A stretch of DNA of 64,000 nucleotides, taken from positions 3,410,001 through 3,474,000 of the forward strand of contig NZ_CP173678.1 in NCBI RefSeq assembly GCF_051903925.1, in the 5' to 3' direction. This DNA comes from G051903925 sp051903925. GTDB taxonomy: Bacteria > Pseudomonadota > Alphaproteobacteria > Zavarziniales > Zavarziniaceae. Below, in pieces: positions 49,794-58,083 of the stretch. The notes beneath the pieces were generated by a model. The model ran no database searches and was not told the origin of the DNA. It saw only the letters and a list, made by a program, of their open reading frames with translations. Numbering within the stretch: the stretch's first letter is position 1; each line of letters starts with the position of its first letter. The position numbers and the translations under genes are program-made.

Positions 49794-51068
49794 TCAGGCC
49801 TTCAGGATCGAGCGTCCGGCATAGCGGGCATTGGCGCCCAGCTCGTCCTCGATCCGCAGCAGCTGGTTGTACTTGGCCGTGCGATCCGAGCGGGCGAGCG
49901 AGCCGGTCTTGATCTGGCCGCAGTTCGTGGCGACCGCCAGGTCGGCAATGGTCGCATCCTCCGTCTCGCCCGAACGATGCGACATGACCGCGGTGAAGCG
50001 GTTGCGGTGGGCGAGGTCGACCGCCTCCAGCGTCTCGGTCAGGGTGCCGATCTGGTTGACCTTGACCAGGATCGAGTTGGCCGTGCCCTTGGCGATGCCT
50101 TCGGCCAGGCGCTTTGGATTGGTCACGAACAGGTCGTCGCCGACCAGCTGCACCTTGGCGCCGATGGCCTGGGTTAGGGCGGCCCAGCCGTCCCAGTCGT
50201 CCTCGGCCATGCCGTCCTCGATCGAGACGATGGGATACTTCGCGACCAGGGCCTGCCAGCGCGCGACCAGGGCGTCGGGCGCGATCGTCGCCCCCTCGCC
50301 TTCCAGGTGGTACTTGCCGTCCTTGAACCACTCGGTCGAGGCGGCATCGAGGGCGAGCGTCACGTCCTGACCCGGCTTCAGGCCCGCCGCCTCGATCGCC
50401 TTCAGCACGAACTCGATCGGCTCCTCGGCCCCCTTCAGGTTGGGGGCAAAGCCGCCCTCGTCACCGACATTGGTGTTGTGGCCCGCCTTCTTCAGCGCCG
50501 CCTTCAGCGCGTGGAAGATCTCCGCCCCCATGCGCAGGCCTTCGGCGAAGCTGGACGCCGCCACCGGCTGGATCATGAATTCCTGGATGTCGATCGCATT
50601 GTCCGCATGGGCGCCACCGTTGATGATGTTCATCATCGGGACCGGCAGGACGCGGGCCATCGGGCCACCGACATAGCGGTAGAGCGGAATGCCGGCCTCG
50701 GCCGCCGCCGCCTTGGCCACGGCCAGGCTCACCCCCAGGATGGCATTGGCGCCCAGGCGTGCCTTGTTCGGCGTGCCGTCCAGTTCGATCAGCAGGCTGT
50801 CGATGTGGATCTGGTCCTCGACGTCGAGGCCCGACAGCGCCTCGAAGATCTCGCCGTTCACCGACTCGACGGCCGCGCGCACGCCCTTGCCGCCATAGCG
50901 CTTGCCGCCGTCGCGCTTCTCGACCGCCTCATGCGCGCCCGTCGAGGCGCCGGAGGGCACGGCCGCCCGGCCCAGCGTGCCGGTCTCCAGCTCGACATCG
51001 ACCTCGACCGTCGGATTGCCGCGGCTGTCCAGGATTTCACGCGCGCGAATATCGGCGATGGCCGTCAT
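49794..51068 (-). CDS. eno: Enolase
   Basis: Converts 2-phosphoglycerate to PEP in glycolysis and is a likely RNA-degradosome partner. It begins MTAIADIRAREILDSRGNPTVEVDV, has VPSGASTGAHEAVEKRDG, Mg2+ ligands in ALDAASTEW and IEDGMAEDDWDGW, and the catalytic lysine region VGDDLFVTNPKRLAEGI with the C-terminal SHRSGETED. It is 424 residues. AAGAGGA precedes the ATG at 51068. A strong terminator follows. Confidence 0.97.
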   Translation of the reverse strand: MTAIADIRAREILDSRGNPTVEVDVELETGTLGRAAVPSGASTGAHEAVEKRDGGKRYGGKGVRAAVESVNGEIFEALSGLDVEDQIHIDSLLIELDGTPNKARLGANAILGVSLAVAKAAAAEAGIPLYRYVGGPMARVLPVPMMNIINGGAHADNAIDIQEFMIQPVAASSFAEGLRMGAEIFHALKAALKKAGHNTNVGDEGGFAPNLKGAEEPIEFVLKAIEAAGLKPGQDVTLALDAASTEWFKDGKYHLEGEGATIAPDALVARWQALVAKYPIVSIEDGMAEDDWDGWAALTQAIGAKVQLVGDDLFVTNPKRLAEGIAKGTANSILVKVNQIGTLTETLEAVDLAHRNRFTAVMSHRSGETEDATIADLAVATNCGQIKTGSLARSDRTAKYNQLLRIEDELGANARYAGRSILKA

Positions 51069-51183
51069 GCTCAGGTCCTCTTGATGCTGCGCCGCCGTTC
51101 CTAGCGCGTCCAGGGCCACAAGGGCAATGCCGGGACCTGCGAACGTCGCTTTGAGCCCGCCGAACCGGATAAGAACAGAGCCA

Positions 51184-51960
51184 ATGAGTCACCAGCCGCC
51201 AGATCCGATCAGGGCAAAGGTCCTACCCGGCCATCCCTTCTTCGACCTGATCGAGGAAGCCTACCGTGTCTTCACCTACCCCAAGCCGATTGACACAGGC
51301 GTCTGCAAGCAGTGCTGCATGGACCGAGAGATCGAGGCGGATTTCTTCAATCCTCCGATCCGGGAACTCCCCCTTCGCTACCTGCAAGACTGGTTCTTCG
51401 CCGCTTACGACCTGACCACCATGCCGAAGGAAACCTGGGGCTATCTCCTGCCGCGGGTGCTCGAAATCCTGGCTGCTGGCGAGCATGTCGCCAGCAATGG
51501 TCTCGAAGTCAGTCTAAGCCGATTCGACACGGGCAACCCGGACCGGTGGTCACCACGGCAGTGGACGGTCCTGGACGAGTTCCAGCGCTCCTTCCTGCGC
51601 CACACGATCGACCACACGCAAGACGCGCTGGACGATGTCCTGTGCCTGTTCAAACTTGGTGGCTGGCCGCTCGCGAGCCTGCAGGAGCAGGTGATCAATG
51701 CGCCGGTTGGCGCCCTCGTTCAGCGCTTGTGGCGGGATTGGTGCGGGTCATCCGCTCCCGGGCGGGAATGCATTTGGACGACCACCTTTTCGCCAAAGCA
51801 TGATCGCTCGCGGGCCCGTGCATTCTATACGTCACGCGACCTGCACGATCGTCTCATGGCCTTCGCATTTGACGACGACACCGATGCCAACCTGTGCGCC
51901 AGGGCCTGCGCTGTGCTGGAGGTGATCGAGATGGATGCGAGCTGGCAGGGACCGGCATAG
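51184..51960 (+). CDS. Hypothetical protein with CxxCC motif, probably acquired
   Basis: I do not recognise this 258-residue protein. It is soluble and rich in aromatic and acidic residues. Visible features are GVCKQCCMDREIEADFFNP near residue 40, RELPLRYLQDWFFAAYDL, and a helical middle part (TVLDEFQRSFLRHTIDHTQDALDDVLCLFKLGGW). No signal peptide or membrane helix is seen. The gene lies on the opposite strand inside the conserved kdsA-eno pair. Two 60-base lines counted in it (51241 and 51781) have 34 and 35 G/C, against 40 in a line counted within eno (50401). Both points suggest transfer. The start at 51184 (MSHQPPDPI) is more likely than 51127. Confidence 0.65.
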   Translation: MSHQPPDPIRAKVLPGHPFFDLIEEAYRVFTYPKPIDTGVCKQCCMDREIEADFFNPPIRELPLRYLQDWFFAAYDLTTMPKETWGYLLPRVLEILAAGEHVASNGLEVSLSRFDTGNPDRWSPRQWTVLDEFQRSFLRHTIDHTQDALDDVLCLFKLGGWPLASLQEQVINAPVGALVQRLWRDWCGSSAPGRECIWTTTFSPKHDRSRARAFYTSRDLHDRLMAFAFDDDTDANLCARACAVLEVIEMDASWQGPA

Positions 51961-51992
51961 GTGCTGCCCAGCCCAGCCAGGCACAGATGGCG

Positions 51993-52847
51993 TCAGACGG
52001 CCGCGGCCTTCGTCAGCCGGTCCAGCGCCACCAGCCGTTCCAGCAAAGCCGGCATCTGGTCGAGGGGGACCATGTTGGGGCCGTCGGACGGCGCGTTGTC
52101 GGGGTCCTGGTGGGTCTCAATGAACAGCGCCGCCACACCGACCGCGACCGCCGCACGCGCCAACACGGGGACGAAGCGGCGCTCGCCGCCGCTCGTCTCC
52201 CCCTGCCCGCCCGGCTGCTGCACCGAGTGGGTGGCGTCGAAGACGACGGGGCAGCCCGTCTCGGCCAGCACCGGCAGTGCCCGCATGTCGGAGACGAGCG
52301 TGTTGTAGCCGAAGGAAACCCCGCGCTCGGTGACCAGCACCTGGCCATTGCCGGCGCCGTCCAGCTTGGCGACCACGTTCTTCATGTCCCAGGGGGCGAG
52401 GAACTGGCCCTTCTTGACGTTGACGGGCTTGCCCGTGCTTGCCGCCGCGACCAGGAGGTCGGTCTGCCGGCAGAGAAAGGCCGGGATTTGGAGCATGTCG
52501 ACGACGTCGGCCACGGGCGCGCACTGCTCGGCCGTGTGGACGTCGGTGATGACGGGCACGCCGATCTGCTGGCGTACCGCCTGGAACACCGGAAGGGCGG
52601 CGTCGAGGCCCAGCCCGCGATTGGACTTGAGGCTGGTGCGGTTGGCCTTGTCGAACGACGTCTTGTAGACGAAGCCGATGCCCAGGCCCTTGGCCAGTTC
52701 GGCCAGCGCGCCCGCCATGTCAAGCGCGTGGCCCAGCCCCTCCATGGCACAGGGTCCGGCGATAAGCGTCACCGGCAGGTCGTTGCCGAAGGTGGCCGGC
52801 CGCGCCGTGTCGGGGCCGGCGGTGACGTGACGGATGGCGGCGGACAT
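51993..52847 (-). CDS. kdsA: 3-deoxy-8-phosphooctulonate (KDO-8-P) synthase
   Basis: Condenses PEP with arabinose 5-phosphate for lipopolysaccharide. Motifs are LIAGPCAMEG, YKTSFDKANRTSLKSNRGLG, PVITDVHTAEQC, QIPAFLCRQTDLL, NVKKGQFLAPWDMKNVV and the C-terminal FIETHQDPDNAPSDGPNMVPL. It is 284 residues. Its ATG overlaps the pyrG stop by one base (TGATG). Confidence 0.96.
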   Translation of the reverse strand: MSAAIRHVTAGPDTARPATFGNDLPVTLIAGPCAMEGLGHALDMAGALAELAKGLGIGFVYKTSFDKANRTSLKSNRGLGLDAALPVFQAVRQQIGVPVITDVHTAEQCAPVADVVDMLQIPAFLCRQTDLLVAAASTGKPVNVKKGQFLAPWDMKNVVAKLDGAGNGQVLVTERGVSFGYNTLVSDMRALPVLAETGCPVVFDATHSVQQPGGQGETSGGERRFVPVLARAAVAVGVAALFIETHQDPDNAPSDGPNMVPLDQMPALLERLVALDRLTKAAAV

Positions 52848-54475
52848 CAGACCAGCCTCGACTGTTCGACCGTCGCCTTGATGAAGCTGGCGAACAGCGG
52901 GTGCGGCTCGAACGGCTTTGACTTCAGTTCGGGATGGTACTGCACGCCCACGAACCAGGGATGGTCGGGAATCTCCACGATCTCGGGCAGGACGCCATCG
53001 GGCGACATGCCGGAGAAGATCAGGCCGCGCTGCTCCAGCCGCTTCACATAGGCGTTGTTGACCTCGTAGCGGTGGCGGTGGCGCTCGGTGATCCACTCGC
53101 TGCCATAGATCTCGGCAACCTTGGAGCCGGCCTTGAGCTTGGCGCTGTAGGCGCCGAGGCGCATCGTGCCGCCCAGGTCGCCCTCGGACGACCGCGTCTG
53201 GACCTGGTTGCCCTGAAGCCATTCGGTCATCAGGCCGACCACCGGCTCGGGCGTGGCGCCGAATTCGCTGGAACTGGCGTCCGGGATGCCGGCCAGGTTG
53301 CGTGCCGCCTCCACGACGGCCATCTGCATGCCGAAACAGATGCCGAAATAGGGCACGCGGCGCTCACGGGCAAAGCTGACCGCCTTGATCTTGCCCTCTG
53401 ACCCACGCTTGCCGAAGCCGCCGGGGACCAGGATGCCGTGGACGTGCTCCAGGTGCTGGACGGCGCTTTCCGCCTCGAACACCTCGGACTCGATCCATTC
53501 CAGGTTGACGCGGACATTGTTGGCGATGCCGCCATGGGTCAGTGCCTCGGCCAGCGACTTGTAGGCGTCCTTCATGCCCGTGTACTTGCCGACCACGGCC
53601 ACCGTCACTTCGCCTTCTGGCGCTGCGACGCGGGCGCAGATCTGCTTCCAGCGGGTCAAGTCCGGCTCGGGCGCATTCTCGATGCGGAAGGCCTTCAGGA
53701 TCTGCCGGTCGAAGCCTTCGGCGTGATAGCGGAGCGGCACCTCGTAGATCGAGGGGACGTCGAGCGCCTGGATCACGGCTTCCGGCCGCACGTTGCAGAA
53801 CAGCGCGATCTTGCGCCGCTCGCTCTCCGGCACCTCGCGGTCGCAGCGGCACAGCAGGATGTTGGGCTGGATGCCGATCGAGCGCAGTTCCTTGACCGAA
53901 TGCTGCGTCGGCTTGGTCTTGAGCTCGCCCGCGGAGGGGATGAAGGGGACCAGCGTCAGGTGGACGTAGATCGCCTGGTCCTGGCCCAGCTCGTTGCCCA
54001 GCTGCCGGATCGCCTCGAGGAAGGGCAGGCTTTCGATGTCGCCGACCGTGCCGCCGATCTCGCACAGCACGAAGTCGCACGCGCCGGTATCGGCGGTCAC
54101 GAACTCCTTGATGGCGTCGGTGACGTGCGGGATGACCTGGACCGTGCCGCCCAGATAGTCGCCGCGCCGCTCCTTGGTCAGGATCGTCTGATAGATCCGG
54201 CCCGTGGTGACGTTGTCGCTCTGCCGCGAGGCAACGCCCGTGAAGCGTTCGTAGTGGCCCAGGTCGAGGTCGGTTTCCGCGCCATCGTCGGTCACATAGA
54301 CCTCGCCGTGCTGATACGGGCTCATCGTGCCCGGATCCACGTTGAGGTATGGGTCCAGCTTGCGCAGCCGGACCGTGAAGCCCCGCGCCTGGAGCAGCGC
54401 GCCAAGCGCCGCGGAAGCGAGACCCTTGCCGAGGGAGGAAACCACGCCGCCGGTGATGAAGATGTACCGCGTCAT
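52847..54475 (-). CDS. pyrG: CTP synthase
   Basis: Aminates UTP to CTP using glutamine. The N-terminal synthetase domain starts MTRYIFITGGVVSSLGKGLASAALG and has DPYLNVDPGTMSPYQHGEVYVTDDGAETDLDLGHYERF. The C-terminal class I amidotransferase has the nucleophile in YFGICFGMQMAVVEAARN and HPE in GVQYHPELKS. It is 542 residues. The order secG-pyrG-kdsA-eno is conserved. Confidence 0.97.
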   Translation of the reverse strand: MTRYIFITGGVVSSLGKGLASAALGALLQARGFTVRLRKLDPYLNVDPGTMSPYQHGEVYVTDDGAETDLDLGHYERFTGVASRQSDNVTTGRIYQTILTKERRGDYLGGTVQVIPHVTDAIKEFVTADTGACDFVLCEIGGTVGDIESLPFLEAIRQLGNELGQDQAIYVHLTLVPFIPSAGELKTKPTQHSVKELRSIGIQPNILLCRCDREVPESERRKIALFCNVRPEAVIQALDVPSIYEVPLRYHAEGFDRQILKAFRIENAPEPDLTRWKQICARVAAPEGEVTVAVVGKYTGMKDAYKSLAEALTHGGIANNVRVNLEWIESEVFEAESAVQHLEHVHGILVPGGFGKRGSEGKIKAVSFARERRVPYFGICFGMQMAVVEAARNLAGIPDASSSEFGATPEPVVGLMTEWLQGNQVQTRSSEGDLGGTMRLGAYSAKLKAGSKVAEIYGSEWITERHRHRYEVNNAYVKRLEQRGLIFSGMSPDGVLPEIVEIPDHPWFVGVQYHPELKSKPFEPHPLFASFIKATVEQSRLV

Positions 54476-54592
54476 GGACTCACAGCCTAACTCACCCTGA
54501 GCCCGATTTCACGGGGCCAGGTCGCATGGCTGTCCTTCAGGTGATGGGAAGACGAAAAAAGTGGTCCGGGGCGCCGTCGCATCCCCAGCGCG

Positions 54593-55126
54593 TCACTGTG
54601 CGCTGGGAACGGTGGGCGTCGCCGGAGGTGCGGGGGTCGATGGTGCCGCGGCGGGGGCCGGCGCGGCTGGGGGCACGACCGGTGCCGCCGAGGATGCCGG
54701 CGCCGAGGTGGCCGGTGCCGCGGCATCCGGCGTCGAAGCGGCCGGCGGCGTCGCCGTGCTGGGCACGGTCTCGCTGGCGGGCGGCAGGCTGGGCGCCGGC
54801 AGCGACTGCGCGGGGCTGGGCACCGATGGCGGTGCGGGCTCGGACGCGGGGACGGCAGGACCCGTCGGCTGCGGCACGATCCGGTCGAGCGGCGATTCCG
54901 AGGCGCGCTGATTGTTGGCAAGCACCGTCAGCACGATGCTGGTCAACATGAACAGCGCCGCCAGGATCGCGGTGGTCCGGGTCAGCAGGTTCGACGCGCC
55001 GCGCACGGACATGAAGCCGCCGCCCCCGCCAATGCCAAGGGCACCGCCCTCGGACCGCTGGAGCAGGATGACGATCACGAGCGCGATCGCCAGCAGGAGA
55101 TGAATGACGAGGAGGACCGTCTGCAT
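54593..55126 (-). CDS. secG: Protein translocase subunit SecG with long Pro/Ala tail
   Basis: Small SecYEG partner with two membrane helices (residues 3-21 and 50-70) and the conserved cytoplasmic loop LLQRSEGGALGIGGGGGFMSVRGASNLLTRTT. The core ends near residue 75. It is followed by a roughly 100-residue tail almost wholly of Pro, Ala, Ser and Thr, so the protein is 177 residues where the family is usually 75-130. The tail would be periplasmic by the usual topology. Confidence 0.92.
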   Translation of the reverse strand: MQTVLLVIHLLLAIALVIVILLQRSEGGALGIGGGGGFMSVRGASNLLTRTTAILAALFMLTSIVLTVLANNQRASESPLDRIVPQPTGPAVPASEPAPPSVPSPAQSLPAPSLPPASETVPSTATPPAASTPDAAAPATSAPASSAAPVVPPAAPAPAAAPSTPAPPATPTVPSAQ

Positions 55127-55267
55127 GCGGGCGGGTTCAGACCTGGAGGCAAAGGGCGCCGGAGCACGCCTGAGCGCACCCGATAAGGGCGGCCTTCTAC
55201 AACACGGGGGTCCCCTTGGCTAGTGCGGCGGATGCACCGTCGGTGGATCCGCCGCACCGCCCCCTGT

Positions 55268-56026
55268 TCAGGCCCGGGCCGCCGCCGCGATCGCCCAGAA
55301 GTCGGCGGCCTTCAGGCTGGCGCCGCCGACCAGGGCGCCGTCAACCCCGGACAGGGCCAGGATCTCGGCTGCGTTCTGCGGCTTGACCGACCCGCCATAG
55401 AGCACCGGCCGGCCGGGCTGGGCGCCATGGATGAAGGTGTGCACCTCGACGATCTGCGCGTTGGTCGGGGTCCGGCCGGTGCCGATCGCCCAGACCGGCT
55501 CATAGGCGATGACCAGGGCTGCCTCGGTCTGGGGCACCGAGTCGCGGACCTGCCGCGCGATCACGGCCAGGGTCTGGCCCGCATCGCGTTCCGCTTCCGA
55601 TTCGCCGACGCAGACAATCGGGGTCAGGCCGGCCTGCAGCGCGGCCTCGGCCTTGGCCCGTACCGTGGCGTCATCCTCCCCATGCAGGGTGCGGCGCTCG
55701 GAATGGCCGACGATCACATAGCTCGCCCCGGCATCGGCCAGCATGCCGGCCGCGATGTCGCCGGTGAAGGCGCCGCTGGCCTGCGCGTGGCAATCCTGGC
55801 CACCGACCGCCGCCGCCGTGCCGGCCAGGCGCTCGGCCGCGGCCGCGACCAGGGTCGCCGGCGGGCACACGACCAGGCGCGCACCGGGCAGGGCCAGGTC
55901 GGGATGGCCGGCCTGTGTCGCCAGGCTCTTGAGCGCGTCAAGTTCCACCAGCGAGGCACGCGTGCCGTTCATCTTCCAGTTTCCTGCCACCAGCTTGGCG
56001 CCGGATGGGCTGGAAGGATGGGTCAT
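55268..56026 (-). CDS. tpiA: Triosephosphate isomerase
   Basis: Interconverts DHAP and glyceraldehyde 3-phosphate. Motifs are LVAGNWKMNG (catalytic Lys), VIVGHSERR (His), and the catalytic glutamate in VIAYEPVWAIGTGRTP. The phosphate-binding VLYGGSVKPQNA and GALVGGASLKAADF also appear. It is 252 residues. AAAGGA precedes the ATG. It is divergent from ppiD and heads the secG-pyrG block. Confidence 0.96.
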   Translation of the reverse strand: MTHPSSPSGAKLVAGNWKMNGTRASLVELDALKSLATQAGHPDLALPGARLVVCPPATLVAAAAERLAGTAAAVGGQDCHAQASGAFTGDIAAGMLADAGASYVIVGHSERRTLHGEDDATVRAKAEAALQAGLTPIVCVGESEAERDAGQTLAVIARQVRDSVPQTEAALVIAYEPVWAIGTGRTPTNAQIVEVHTFIHGAQPGRPVLYGGSVKPQNAAEILALSGVDGALVGGASLKAADFWAIAAAARA

Positions 56027-56126
56027 GTCGGGTCCTTTCCTGATCGATCGGCGGCGAGTGATCGCTTGCCGGGCGCGCTTCTATCATGAGATACGGGGCG
56101 GTCCCGACGGCTTCCTTGCGTAGATC

Positions 56127-58037
56127 ATGCTTCAGACCATGCGCGCCGGCGCCGCGAGCTGGGTCGTCAAGATCCTCTTCGTGGTGCTCATCATCTCCTT
56201 CGCTGCCTGGGGCATCGGCGATGTCCTGCGCACGCCGCCCAATACGACGGTGGCGCGCGTGGGCGATGTCGACATCAGCGAGACCCAGTTGATCAACGAG
56301 TTCCAGCGCCAGGTGGCGCTGCTTCAGCAGATGGTGGGGCCCGACTTCACCGCGGCCGAGGCCCGCCAGCGCGGCCTGGTGCGCGATTCGCTGGATCGCC
56401 TGGTGCAGCAGGCGGCGATCTCGGCCGAAGTCGACCGCCTGGGCCTGACGGTCAGCGACGAGATGCTGGGCAAGGAACTGGTCAACAACCCGCAGCTGCG
56501 CGACCCGTTCGGCAATTTCGACAAGACCCAGCTGCAGTTCATGCTGCGCAGCCAGGGCATGAGCGAGCAGGAATTCCTGAATCGCCTCCGCGGCGACCTG
56601 GCGACGCAGCAGCTGAGCGGCACTGTGTCGGCCGGCATTGCGATGCCGGCGTCCGTCGTCGAGCGGCTGTACCGCCATCGCGAGGAGCGCCGCGTCATCA
56701 CCTGGTTCGTGGTGCGCGATGCCGCCCTGCCCGAAGGCACGATGCCGACGGACGAACAGGTCCGCGCCTATTACGACGGTCACCAGGACGACTACCGCGT
56801 GCCGGAGCTGCGCGCCGTCGATGTCGCCTGGGCCGACCCGGCCAACCTGGTGGGCGAGGTATCGGTCGACGACGCCCAGATCGAGGCCGCATTCGAGGAA
56901 CGCCGCGGCGAGTTCGGCGTCCCCGAGAAGCGAGAAGTGCTGCAGCTGATCTATCCGGAGAAGGCGGCGGCCGACGCCGCGCGCGCGCGCATCGTCGGTG
57001 GCGAGGACCTGCTGAAGGTCGCCAAGGAAACGACAGGTGCCGAGGCGGCCGACGTCAACCTGGGCCTGATCGGCAAGGACGCCCTGCCCGCCCCCGTGGC
57101 GGATGCCGCCTTCGCCCTGGCCGACCAGGCCGTGAGCGAGCCGGTGCAGAGCCCGTTCGGCTGGCACCTCTTCAAGATCGCCCGAATCGAACCGGGGCAC
57201 GAGGCCACGCTGGAGGAGGTGCGCGACCGCCTGCGCAGCGATCTGGCCCTGGCCGCAGCCGCCGACCGCCTGGCCGCGACGCGCAGCCAGGCGGAGGACG
57301 CCCTGGCCAGCGGCGGTGCGCTGGACGACACCGCGCACCAGCTGGGCTGGCAGTTCAAGCGCTTCACGATCGACGCCAATGGGCGCGAGCGGTCCGGCAC
57401 GGCTCCCGCTGACCTGCCGCAGGCCGGCGACTGGCTGCGCCAGGTCTTCGCCGCCAACCAGGACGAGCACAGCGACCTGCTGGACAGCGACGCGGGCGGC
57501 TACCTGGTGTTCCAGGTGGCCGAAGTGATCCCCGCCGCGGTGAAGCCGCTGGACGAGGTCCGAACCCAGGTGGTCGAGGCCTGGCTGGCGCAGGAGCGCC
57601 GCCGCATCGCGCAGGACAAGGCCAATACCCTGGCCGAGAAGGCCCGCGTGGGGGCCGACATGGCCGCCCTGGCCACCGAGGCGGGGGACGCCATCGTGCA
57701 GACCACCTCGCCCATCACGCGCGACGGCGCGGGCGGCACCGGTGCCGCCCTGCCCGAGGCGCTGCTGACCGCGCTGTTCAAGGGACCGGAAGGATCGACC
57801 GCCGCGGTCGCCCAGCCCAGCGAGAACGGCGTCATCGTGGGCCGCGTAGCGGAGGTGCGGGCAGCCGATCCCGCCGCCAATGCGGACCAGGTCGCCAGCC
57901 TGAAGCGTGAGTTGTCGGACCAGCTGGGTCAGGACCTGTACACCGCGTTCCAGCAGTCGGTGCGCGCCAGCGTCCCCGTCAATGTCGACTATGCCCGCGC
58001 CGACCGTGCGCTGGGCCCCAGCGACGCCCGCTTCTAG
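56127..58037 (+). CDS. ppiD: PpiD-type peptidyl-prolyl isomerase/SurA N-domain chaperone
   Basis: Inner-membrane-anchored periplasmic chaperone near the Sec exit, 636 residues. One N-terminal helix (WVVKILFVVLIISFAAWGIGDVL) precedes the SurA-like domain (VARVGDVDISETQLINEFQRQ... NPQLRDPFGNFDKTQLQFMLRSQGMSEQEFL). A parvulin-like domain lies at about 265-355 and a long C-terminal domain follows. The ATG at 56127 lacks a clear ribosome binding site. It lies 46 bp before trpE, the order known from this class. Confidence 0.9.
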   Translation: MLQTMRAGAASWVVKILFVVLIISFAAWGIGDVLRTPPNTTVARVGDVDISETQLINEFQRQVALLQQMVGPDFTAAEARQRGLVRDSLDRLVQQAAISAEVDRLGLTVSDEMLGKELVNNPQLRDPFGNFDKTQLQFMLRSQGMSEQEFLNRLRGDLATQQLSGTVSAGIAMPASVVERLYRHREERRVITWFVVRDAALPEGTMPTDEQVRAYYDGHQDDYRVPELRAVDVAWADPANLVGEVSVDDAQIEAAFEERRGEFGVPEKREVLQLIYPEKAAADAARARIVGGEDLLKVAKETTGAEAADVNLGLIGKDALPAPVADAAFALADQAVSEPVQSPFGWHLFKIARIEPGHEATLEEVRDRLRSDLALAAAADRLAATRSQAEDALASGGALDDTAHQLGWQFKRFTIDANGRERSGTAPADLPQAGDWLRQVFAANQDEHSDLLDSDAGGYLVFQVAEVIPAAVKPLDEVRTQVVEAWLAQERRRIAQDKANTLAEKARVGADMAALATEAGDAIVQTTSPITRDGAGGTGAALPEALLTALFKGPEGSTAAVAQPSENGVIVGRVAEVRAADPAANADQVASLKRELSDQLGQDLYTAFQQSVRASVPVNVDYARADRALGPSDARF

Positions 58038-58083
58038 CTTTGCCTTTGTCCCTCTCCCGCCCAGACGAAGAACCGACACGACC

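Noticed and set aside
58038..58083. trp attenuator or leader peptide before trpE
   Set aside because: The gap is only 46 bp and shows no Trp codons, stem pair or T-run.
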